Source: Acidobacteriota bacterium
GTDB lineage: Bacteria; Acidobacteriota; Terriglobia; Bryobacterales; Bryobacteraceae
DNA: 64,000 nt
Reading direction: 5' to 3'
Assembly: GCA_017307505.1 (NCBI GenBank)
Contig: JAFKEE010000038.1
Coordinates: 62,001 to 126,000, forward strand
A program made the position numbers and the translations under genes. The notes under the pieces are model-generated. The model saw only the letters and a program-made list of their open reading frames with translations. It was not told the origin of the DNA and did no database searches. Of this stretch, positions 57,235-64,000 are shown piece after piece (positions within the stretch are counted from its first letter, which is position 1; every line of letters starts with the position of its first letter).

Positions 57235-58377
57235 TTAATTCGCTTCGGTAATCACGGCCGCCACCGGCCGCTCCCCCACCGGAATCATCGTGAACAGCGG
57301 AGCCGATTTCGCCCGCCCCGGCGCAATCGCCGCAATCCGGATCACCGCCACATCGCCCGAGGCCCGATTCAACACCAAGGCGTATTGCTGGTCCGGCGTC
57401 ACCACAATCGAACCCGGCTCCATGCCGACGCCCGTCACTGCCACGACCTTCTGCGTCGCCACGTTGAACACCGTGATGGAGCCCGCCTCCGGGTTCGCCA
57501 CAAACAGATAGTTCGCCACCGCCGGCGCATCCGGCTGCGACGAGATCGCCATGTTCCCCGGCCGGCGCCCGCTCAAAGACGTCTGCGCAATCTCCGTCCG
57601 GTACACATACGCGATCACCACGGCATCCCGGCCCGGACCGGTCAGGAAAAGCTGGCCGCCGTCCGGCGTCATGCACATGTGCTCAGGACTCAGCGCCAAC
57701 GGCAGCTGCGTGACAATCGCCCGGCTCACCGGATCCACAAACGTCAACCGGTGGGCGGCGCTTTCCGCCACAATCAGGAGCTTGCCGTCGCTCCGGAACC
57801 GGACGCCCCCCAACCCGGGCTCCAACTGGACCGGCGGAGCAACCCGGCCGGCAGCCAGGTCCACCAGAACCATCGACCCGTCCTCCAGCGTCACCGCACC
57901 CAGTGCGTTCTGCCGGGCCAGATCAAACGCCACCGGAGGGGCAGGCAGCACGATGGGCTTCCCTGCCCGGAAAGATGCCAGGTCCAACGGCGTCAACTGC
58001 GCCGGATCTTTCATCAGGCACCACAGCTTGCCGCCCTGCGCGAGGGCCGCCAGCGGCACCCCGGGCAGCTTCAGGCTCCGGATCCGTTTCCTGGCTTTGG
58101 TGTCGATCTCTTCCAGTGTCTGGCTCTTGGGCGCCAGCGCGTAGATGAGCCCCTTGGCCGGATCGGGATGGCGGATCAGCGCTGAAGGCGGTGCGGGCAG
58201 CTCAATTCTCGACTTGACGGCGAAGGCCATCAGATCGACGGCTGCGACGGCAGGCGTCCCCGCTGTGGCCACAAAGGCGAAACCGCGATAGCCGGAACCG
58301 GGCTGGGTATTGCAGCCTGTGAAGAGGGCCGCGCCGCCAAGCACGCTGCCGCCCAGGATGGAGCGCCGGGAAATCAC
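57235..58377 (-). CDS. Tat-exported lipoprotein beta-propeller (YncE-like)
   Basis: A 380-residue protein with a twin-arginine signal (ISRRSILGGSVLGG, R4-R5) ending in the lipobox LFTGC, so it is probably a Tat lipoprotein. The mature part is built of about seven blades with VAVVTGVG-like repeats (GSITVFNVATQKVVAVTGVGMEPGSIVVTPDQQYALVLN). YncE-like propellers have no catalytic site visible here. The ATG overlaps the previous stop by four bases (58374-58377), coupling it to the small zinc-ribbon protein upstream. Confidence 0.82.
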   Translation of the reverse strand: MISRRSILGGSVLGGAALFTGCNTQPGSGYRGFAFVATAGTPAVAAVDLMAFAVKSRIELPAPPSALIRHPDPAKGLIYALAPKSQTLEEIDTKARKRIRSLKLPGVPLAALAQGGKLWCLMKDPAQLTPLDLASFRAGKPIVLPAPPVAFDLARQNALGAVTLEDGSMVLVDLAAGRVAPPVQLEPGLGGVRFRSDGKLLIVAESAAHRLTFVDPVSRAIVTQLPLALSPEHMCMTPDGGQLFLTGPGRDAVVIAYVYRTEIAQTSLSGRRPGNMAISSQPDAPAVANYLFVANPEAGSITVFNVATQKVVAVTGVGMEPGSIVVTPDQQYALVLNRASGDVAVIRIAAIAPGRAKSAPLFTMIPVGERPVAAVITEAN

Positions 58378-58664
58378 AGGAACGCGGTCGTCTTAATGCC
58401 GGAAATCTCAAAGGTGCGGCGGCAGCGCGGCTGTTTGCACTGCACCTTGTCGTCCAGCAGCACCATGTAACTCTGGGCTTTGGCGAACTTCGCCCGATCC
58501 CGCTCGTCGGCTCCGCCGGGCAGCCGGTCTTTCTTTGTCCGCACCAGCCACCGCAACGGATAGTCATCCATGACGCGGCAATGAGGGCAGTTCAGACGCG
58601 CCGGCTTGGTCGCCTGAGATTCGGAGTAGAATAACCGCTCGTCCACAACCCCTGATGATCGCAC
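58374..58664 (-). CDS. Small protein with two cysteine pairs, unrecognised
   Basis: A 96-residue (or shorter) protein with CPHC and, 55 residues on, CKQPRC, the spacing of a four-Cys zinc site. GTG 58664 opens the frame; an internal GTG at 58646 is an alternative with AGGGG just ahead of it. The divergent HExxH gene starts only 12 bases away. It overlaps the propeller gene by four bases. Confidence 0.55.
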   Translation of the reverse strand: MRSSGVVDERLFYSESQATKPARLNCPHCRVMDDYPLRWLVRTKKDRLPGGADERDRAKFAKAQSYMVLLDDKVQCKQPRCRRTFEISGIKTTAFL

Positions 58665-58676
58665 AAAATAGAAGAT

Positions 58677-59510
58677 GTGACAGCCTCTGCCATTGTTCTG
58701 ACCGCCGCTCTGCTTTCCTGGCGAACCGATATCGAAACCAAATCAGGCACGCAGCTCTTTGTTGCCGTGGTGGAACACGACGAAGCGGCGAACACCTATA
58801 GCCTCGACGCGTCGACGCCCAACCGGGCCCTGTTCGCCGAATACCTGAAACAGAGCGGCTTCCTGGATCAGTTCAGCCGCATGTACTCCGTCATGATTCA
58901 TCACAAGGAGGACGGCCGGAATGCCTTCCTCGTCATGCTGAATGGAGCACGCCGTAAGGAGTGGGCCGGCAACGAGGAAGCGCTCATCGCCCACGAGTTC
59001 GGCCACGCGTGGGTGAAGGCGGAAGGCTATCCAACACCCATCTTCGTGAACAACCGCTGGGCCTGTGTCGCCATCCATGCCGGCGACATTACGCAGCACG
59101 TCCTCATCCGCGCCGAAATGGAGCGGCGCGGCATCGATCATAAAACGTTCTGGCTGAAATCGCTGGAAGACGCGTCGAATCAACTGGAAACGGGTCCGGC
59201 TCCGCCGGAAAGCGATCGCTGCCGCCGGGTCCAGCAGGTGGCCCAGCTGGTCGACCTCACACTCGGCCTGAAGCCGGGCGAGTGGGCCGGCCAGGAGAAG
59301 TACGAGCAGCGCGTGCACAAGGCGATGCCCGAGGTGGAAGGCACCACGCGCGAGGTCGTCGAGTACATGCGCAAACACAACATGGTCAACCGGGATGAAC
59401 ACCGGGAAGCCCTTAAGTTTGTATTCGAAAAACTCAAAGATCTCGCTTACGCGCGAACGACCGACTACCGGGTCTATGCTACGCTCAAGAGGTACCCGCA
59501 CGTCACGTGA
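58677..59510 (+). CDS. HExxH-motif protein, probable zinc metalloprotease-like
   Basis: A 277-residue protein with a zinc-peptidase motif HEFGHAW at H106-E107-H110. The N-terminus is weakly hydrophobic (ASAIVLTAALLSW), possibly a signal. No third ligand is certain; E-rich segments follow at residues 130-160. GTG 58677 is the first start after an in-frame stop at 58656-58658. It immediately precedes mreB; the mreB ATG is 42 bases past its stop. Peptidase activity is inferred from the motif only. Confidence 0.65.
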   Translation: MTASAIVLTAALLSWRTDIETKSGTQLFVAVVEHDEAANTYSLDASTPNRALFAEYLKQSGFLDQFSRMYSVMIHHKEDGRNAFLVMLNGARRKEWAGNEEALIAHEFGHAWVKAEGYPTPIFVNNRWACVAIHAGDITQHVLIRAEMERRGIDHKTFWLKSLEDASNQLETGPAPPESDRCRRVQQVAQLVDLTLGLKPGEWAGQEKYEQRVHKAMPEVEGTTREVVEYMRKHNMVNRDEHREALKFVFEKLKDLAYARTTDYRVYATLKRYPHVT

Positions 59511-59551
59511 TGTGGTGCGCCCAACAGGGCGCCAGTAAAACAATCCACGAC

Positions 59552-60577
59552 ATGAACATCCGCTCGCTTTTCAGCCTTTTCTCTTCGGACCTTGCTATTG
59601 ACCTGGGGACGGCCAACACTCTGGTTTTTGCCCGGGGCAAGGGGATTGTCGTCAACGAACCTTCGATCGTCGCCATCAACAAAACCAACGGCGAGGTCGA
59701 AGCGGTAGGTAAAGAAGCCAAGGACATGCTGGGCCGCACGCCCGGTAACATCGTGGCCATCCGCCCCATGAAGGACGGCGTTATCGCCGATTTCAAGGTC
59801 ACAGAGCGGATGCTGAATTACTTTATTCAGAAAGCCCACGGCCGCAAGATGCTCGTCCACCCGCGCATCGTCATCGGCGTCCCCAGCGAAATCACACAGG
59901 TGGAAAAGCGGGCGGTCATCGACTCCGCTTACCGCGCCAAGGCCAGTGAAGTGCACCTGGTGGAACAGGCGATGGTCGCTGCGATCGGCGCCGGCCTGCC
60001 CATCACGGAGCCCTCCGGCAACATGGTGGTCGATATCGGCGGCGGCACCACCGATGTGGCCGTCATTTCTCTCTCGGGCATCGTCTATGCGCGTTCCGTG
60101 CGCGTGGCCGGCAACGAGATGGACGACGCCATCATGCAGTACTTGAAAAAGAAGTACAACCTGCTCGTCGGCGAACGCACGGCGGAATCCGTGAAAGTTC
60201 AGGTCGGCAGCGCCTTCCCGCTCGACAAGCCGCTCACCATGGAGATCAAAGGGCGCAACCTGATCGAAGGCGTTCCGCGTACCATCCTCATTAATGATGA
60301 GGAGATCCGCGAAGCTCTCGGCGAATGCGTGGCCACCATCATGAATGCCATCCGCGTCGCCCTGGAACGCACGCCGCCCGAACTCAGCGCCGATATCAGC
60401 GACCGCGGCATCGTCCTCACCGGCGGCGGCGCCATGCTGAAGAATCTTGACCGCCGCATCCGCGAAGAGACGGGACTGCCGGTCTCCATTGCGGAAGACC
60501 CGCTGGCCAGCGTCGTGCTCGGCACAGGACGTATGCTGACCGATTTCAAACTCCTGCGCCGGATCGCGATCGAGTAG
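59552..60577 (+). CDS. mreB: Rod-shape actin homologue MreB
   Basis: A 341-residue bacterial actin that positions lateral-wall synthesis. It has DLAIDLGTANTLVFARGKGIVVNEPSIVAI, VVDIGGGTTDVAVISL and GIVLTGGGAMLKNLDRRI, the nucleotide-binding phosphate loops. ATG 59552 gives the usual length; the frame from 59507 runs through the previous gene. There is no Shine-Dalgarno sequence. First gene of mreB-mreC-mreD-mrdA. Confidence 0.97.
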   Translation: MNIRSLFSLFSSDLAIDLGTANTLVFARGKGIVVNEPSIVAINKTNGEVEAVGKEAKDMLGRTPGNIVAIRPMKDGVIADFKVTERMLNYFIQKAHGRKMLVHPRIVIGVPSEITQVEKRAVIDSAYRAKASEVHLVEQAMVAAIGAGLPITEPSGNMVVDIGGGTTDVAVISLSGIVYARSVRVAGNEMDDAIMQYLKKKYNLLVGERTAESVKVQVGSAFPLDKPLTMEIKGRNLIEGVPRTILINDEEIREALGECVATIMNAIRVALERTPPELSADISDRGIVLTGGGAMLKNLDRRIREETGLPVSIAEDPLASVVLGTGRMLTDFKLLRRIAIE

Positions 60578-60610
60578 TTCCCGCCCCGGGCGCTCGCTCT
60601 GACTTAGGCT

Positions 60611-61789
60611 ATGGAAACGTTCCTCAGCCGCTACCGCAACCTGAGCGTGCTACTGGCGCTCATCGTCGGGCAGTTGTTGTTGCTCGCTTACCAGGTGAAA
60701 GCGCGCGAAGACGTGCGCCTCATCCGGTTGTGGGCGGTCACGGCGGTTACCCCGCTTGCCCGCGGCATCGAATGGGTACGCGGCGGAACGGGCGGGTTCT
60801 TCTCCGGCTACATCTTCCTGCGCGACGTCCAATCCGAGAACATGCGCCTGCGCCAGGAACTGGGCCAGATGAAACTACGAAACCAGTTCCTGACGGCCGA
60901 ACTCTCCACGGCCGATCGGGCCAAGGCGCTGCTCGAATTCCGCAGCCGCATTCCTTCCAAGACGCTGCCGGCCCGCGTGATCGGCACCGGCACGGGGGCC
61001 AACTCGCGGGTCGTGTTTGTCGATCGCGGCTCCAATGACGGCGTCAAACGAGGCATGGCCGCCATTACCCCGGAGGGCATCGTCGGCAAAGTAGTCGCAG
61101 CTTATCCCATGGCATCCCTGGTACAGCTGATCACGGAACAGGGTTCGGTCGCAGGCGTCATCTCTCAGAAGAACCACGTGCGCGGTACGTTGAAGGGCCA
61201 GGGCACCCCGAACTGCATCGTGGATTACGTCCAGAACGAGGACAAGCTCGAGCCGGGTGAATGGTTCTACACCTCGGGAGCGGACCGCATCTATCCGCGC
61301 GGCCTGCCCGTGGGCCAGGTCAAAATGGTGCGCGAAGGCCGGGGCGGTAAGGAAGTTGTGGTCGCGCCCAGCGCCGTCACCGGGTCTGTCGAGGAGATGC
61401 TCATCGTGATCGACGGCGTGCAGGGGCTCATCCCGGAACCCGAGACACCCGCATCGCCCCAGATCAGCATTCTGCCTCCGCCACCGCCCATTGCGGGCGA
61501 AGAGCAGCGGGTTGCCCCCAGTGCCGCCGGCGAAGCCGCAGGCGCCAATCAGACCGATGCCGACAAGCTGCGGGAGAAGTACCGCCGCATCGGCGAAAGC
61601 CAGGGCGTGGAGATCGGCTCTCCCGGCCCGCTGGCCGACTTCAACCGGAATCCTCCGCCGCCGTCCGCACAACAACCCGCACCAAACAGTACAGCTCAAC
61701 CGGGCGCCCAGACCCCGGTTGCGCCCAGGACGCCCCAGGGCACTCAGCCCCCCTCCGCTCCTAAGCCCCAGGAGCCCCGCAAGCAATGA
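60611..61789 (+). CDS. mreC: Rod-shape protein MreC with long Pro/Gln-rich tail
   Basis: A 392-residue periplasmic scaffold: membrane helix (about 12-28), coiled coil (about 65-105), two beta domains (about 120-265: ARVIGTGTGANSRVVFVDRGSNDGVKRGMAAITPEGIVGKV). The C-terminal 115 residues are an unusual Pro/Gln/Ala-rich low-complexity extension. Bridges MreB to PBP2. ATG overlaps nothing; its stop overlaps the mreD start (ATGA). Confidence 0.93.
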   Translation: METFLSRYRNLSVLLALIVGQLLLLAYQVKAREDVRLIRLWAVTAVTPLARGIEWVRGGTGGFFSGYIFLRDVQSENMRLRQELGQMKLRNQFLTAELSTADRAKALLEFRSRIPSKTLPARVIGTGTGANSRVVFVDRGSNDGVKRGMAAITPEGIVGKVVAAYPMASLVQLITEQGSVAGVISQKNHVRGTLKGQGTPNCIVDYVQNEDKLEPGEWFYTSGADRIYPRGLPVGQVKMVREGRGGKEVVVAPSAVTGSVEEMLIVIDGVQGLIPEPETPASPQISILPPPPPIAGEEQRVAPSAAGEAAGANQTDADKLREKYRRIGESQGVEIGSPGPLADFNRNPPPPSAQQPAPNSTAQPGAQTPVAPRTPQGTQPPSAPKPQEPRKQ

Positions 61790-62322
61790 CCGAATACGAT
61801 GACCGGATCCTCCAGGCGGGCCCCCGCAAGGCCAAAATCTCGCATTTTCGTCCCGCCGCCTACATCATCATTCCGCTCATCGCGATCCTGTTTCAGGTGT
61901 ACGTCCCGCGTTTCGTCGACTTCTTGTCTTATCTGGAACTGCCGCTGCTGGTGGTGGTTTACTTCTCGCTGATGCGGCGCCAGCCTGTCGCCGGCGCTGT
62001 GATCGGCACGGTCATCGGCCTGGTGCAGGACTCCCTGTCGCAGCATCCGCTGGGCATGTTCGGCATCGCCAAGACCCTGGTGGGCTACTTTTCCGCCTCC
62101 ATCAGCATGCGCTTCGATGTCGAGAACAATGCGCTGCGCTTCATCCTCAGCTTCTTCTTCTTCCTGTTCCACCAGGTTGCCTTCTGGGTGTTCGCCCGCG
62201 GACTGCTGGGCCAGAACATCGAGCTCCAGATCCCGCAGAGCATCATCTTCGCGTTCCTCAATGCCGTGGTCGCCGTTCCACTCTTCCTGATAATGGATAA
62301 ACTGAGAGTTGAGGAACAGTAA
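61786..62322 (+). CDS. mreD: Rod-shape membrane protein MreD
   Basis: A 178-residue inner-membrane protein with about five helices. Start ATG 61786 overlaps the mreC stop by four bases. LPLLVVVYFSLMRRQPVAGAVIGTVIGLVQDSLSQHPLGMFGIAKTLVGY is the family core. Completes the MreBCD scaffold with PBP2 next. Confidence 0.92.
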   Translation: MTEYDDRILQAGPRKAKISHFRPAAYIIIPLIAILFQVYVPRFVDFLSYLELPLLVVVYFSLMRRQPVAGAVIGTVIGLVQDSLSQHPLGMFGIAKTLVGYFSASISMRFDVENNALRFILSFFFFLFHQVAFWVFARGLLGQNIELQIPQSIIFAFLNAVVAVPLFLIMDKLRVEEQ

Positions 62323-62331
62323 GGAACTCAC

Positions 62332-64000
62332 GTGAAACTGATTCCGCAGGAACGGCAGCCCGACGCATCGGTCACCCGCCCACTGATCCGCGACGACACG
62401 AAATTTGCCGCCGGCAAGATCGCTGTATTCCAGTACTTTGCCGTCTGCGTGTTCGTCTTCCTCGCCCTCGGTTACTGGGATCTGCAGGTTCGCAACGAGG
62501 AGTTCTACCTCGAGAAGGCCTACCAGAACCAGATCAAGAGCCTGCCCATCCCGGCTCCGCGCGGCAAAATCATCGATCGCGATGGCCGCGTCATCGTCGA
62601 CAACCACTCCTCTTACCGCGTCATCCTGTCGCGCGACAACCTGCGGGAAGAGCATGTGGCGCCCATCGCGGCCGGCCTGAATCTGGATCCGGCCGACCTC
62701 TCCTCCAAGATCCGCCGCTACCGCCGCCAGCCCACTTACCTGACCATCTCCTTGAAGGAAGAGCTTTCCGCCGACGAGCTGACCTTCGTCGAGGCCCACA
62801 AGGGCGCGGACTCTTTCCCCGAGATGGAACTGATCAAATCCCAGTTCCGCGTCTATCCCAAGGACGGGGTCGCCGCCCACCTGCTGGGGTATGTCGGTGA
62901 AATCAATGAGCCGGAGCTGAACTCCCAGGAATGGGCCAATCACAACCCCGGGGATATCATCGGCAAGTCCGGCATCGAGCGCTATTACAATGAGCAGCTT
63001 ACCGGCGTCGACGGCCAGCGCCAGGTGCGCGTCGACAACCGCCAGAACACCAGGGAGGTTCTGGGGATTACGGAAGCCCAGCCGGGCAAGGACCTGAAGC
63101 TGACCATCGATCTCGACCTCCAGGTGGTGGCCGAACTCGCCATGCAGAACAAGCGCGGCGCGGTGGTGGCGCTCGACCCGCGCACCGGCGAAGTCCTGGC
63201 CTTTGTCTCCACGCCGGCGCCCGACCCGAATCACTTCGTCGGCCACATTGATGCGAAGGAGTGGTCCGCGCTGGCGACCGATCCCTACAAGCCGCTGTTT
63301 AACCGCGCGCTGGCGGCCCAGCAGGCGCCGGGTTCGACCTTCAAACCCATCATGGCGCTGGCGGCCCTGGAGTCCGGCATCATCGACGAGAACTTTACCG
63401 TGCAGTGCAACGGCGGCGCCAACTGGTATGGCCGCTGGTTCAAGTGCCACAAGAAGACAGGCCACGGCATGGTGAATCTCAAGACTGCCATTGCCCAGAG
63501 CTGCGACGTCTTCTTCTACGCCGTCGGGAACAAGCTGGGCATCGACAAGATCGCCGAGTACGCCGAGATGACCGGCCTGGGCCACAAGACGGGCATCGAC
63601 CTGCCGGGCGAGAAGGAAGGCGTCGTGCCTTCGTCCAAGTGGAAGATCCGGACCCAGCGCGAAAAGTGGTACGCCGGTGAGACCATCTCGGTCTCGGTCG
63701 GCCAGGGCGCACTCACCGTCACCCCTCTGCAACTGGCCAGCGCCATTGGCGGCATCGCCACCGGCGGCGTCTGGATGCGTCCGCATGTTGTGAAGGAAGA
63801 AGGGGACAAGGCGGAAAAGCTGGAACCGGCCCGCAAGGCGCAGCTCAATCTGGACAATGTGAACAAGGTAATCGCCGGCATGTACGCTGTCGTGAACGAA
63901 TGGGGTACGGCGTCGATGGCCCGCATCCCGGGCGTCGAACTGTGCGGCAAGACCGGCACCGCCCAATTGGCTTCGAATGATCTGTTGAAGAGCCGCGACA
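62332..64000 (+). CDS. mrdA: Penicillin-binding protein 2 (cut by window edge)
   Basis: Transpeptidase of the elongasome, 556 residues visible. One helix (about 35-55), the PBP2 pedestal domain opening with RGKIIDRDGRVIVDN, then the transpeptidase domain: SxxK in APGSTFKPIMA, SCD in IAQSCDVFFYAVGN and KTG in CGKTGTAQLA near the edge. GTG 62332 follows AAGGAAC. The 3' end, including rodA if present, is outside the window. Confidence 0.95.
   Translation, partial: MKLIPQERQPDASVTRPLIRDDTKFAAGKIAVFQYFAVCVFVFLALGYWDLQVRNEEFYLEKAYQNQIKSLPIPAPRGKIIDRDGRVIVDNHSSYRVILSRDNLREEHVAPIAAGLNLDPADLSSKIRRYRRQPTYLTISLKEELSADELTFVEAHKGADSFPEMELIKSQFRVYPKDGVAAHLLGYVGEINEPELNSQEWANHNPGDIIGKSGIERYYNEQLTGVDGQRQVRVDNRQNTREVLGITEAQPGKDLKLTIDLDLQVVAELAMQNKRGAVVALDPRTGEVLAFVSTPAPDPNHFVGHIDAKEWSALATDPYKPLFNRALAAQQAPGSTFKPIMALAALESGIIDENFTVQCNGGANWYGRWFKCHKKTGHGMVNLKTAIAQSCDVFFYAVGNKLGIDKIAEYAEMTGLGHKTGIDLPGEKEGVVPSSKWKIRTQREKWYAGETISVSVGQGALTVTPLQLASAIGGIATGGVWMRPHVVKEEGDKAEKLEPARKAQLNLDNVNKVIAGMYAVVNEWGTASMARIPGVELCGKTGTAQLASNDLLKSRD

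Overview
The window is one stretch of a high-GC bacterial chromosome, and its gene content points to an acidobacterium of the Solibacter/Bryobacter type. The markers are an Oar-like TonB-dependent receptor with a carboxypeptidase-regulatory N-terminus, a PadR regulator next to an acidobacterial-type duplicated MacB/FtsX permease, a 'VWFA-related' secreted protein, and an alternative complex III (ACIII) operon joined to a caa3 oxidase. This assignment is inferred from gene content; no rRNA is present. I see no tRNA, rRNA, CRISPR array, transposase, integrase or prophage. Both edges cut genes: smc on the left (minus strand) and mrdA/PBP2 on the right (plus strand).

Layout. 1-7.9 kb: smc N-terminal half with a large linker inserted in its ATPase head, a 0.6-kb non-coding gap, a Tat-exported HisC-like aminotransferase, a TonB-dependent receptor and a DinB-fold protein. 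7.9-13.2 kb (minus): a small membrane protein with a HAD phosphatase, then a tightly overlapping acyl-CoA catabolic operon (carboxyltransferase beta subunit, AtuA-like protein, its ferredoxin-fold partner as a separate gene, enoyl-CoA hydratase). 13.4-16.4 kb (plus): cold-shock protein, a multi-pass membrane protein and a P1-family peptidase.

16.4-29.1 kb (minus): a twelve-gene respiratory operon, actABCDEF, one unassigned single-span protein, sco, and caa3 oxidase subunits II, I, III and IV. Together they would move electrons from menaquinol through the ACIII cytochromes to oxygen. Divergent from it at 29.2-31.3 kb sit a sensor histidine kinase and a response regulator whose output domain is an XRE-type HTH, with a perfect palindrome in the shared promoter region. 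This is the best candidate for an undescribed regulatory arrangement. 31.3-36.6 kb: duplicated permease plus PadR, with two identical-architecture operators over the padR start, and a divergent six-hairpin glycosidase.

36.9-44.7 kb: NarL-type response regulator, a secreted IPT-like protein, sthA, the transglutaminase / alpha-E / permuted ATP-grasp set, and glgC. 44.9-51.6 kb (minus): two TPR proteins, a PBP1b-like bifunctional penicillin-binding protein, a small membrane protein and proline dehydrogenase. 51.7-58.7 kb: small metal-site membrane protein, heparinase/alginate-lyase-like enzyme, secreted metallohydrolase, VWFA-related protein, Tat lipoprotein beta-propeller and a zinc-ribbon-like protein. 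58.7-64 kb (plus): HExxH protein, then the rod-shape cluster mreB-mreC-mreD-mrdA.

Genes are packed very tightly. Many operon neighbours share 4-nt start/stop overlaps, and five of seven convergent pairs have stop codons that abut or overlap. TTG and GTG starts are frequent. All functional calls come from reading motifs and domain order, not from database searches.
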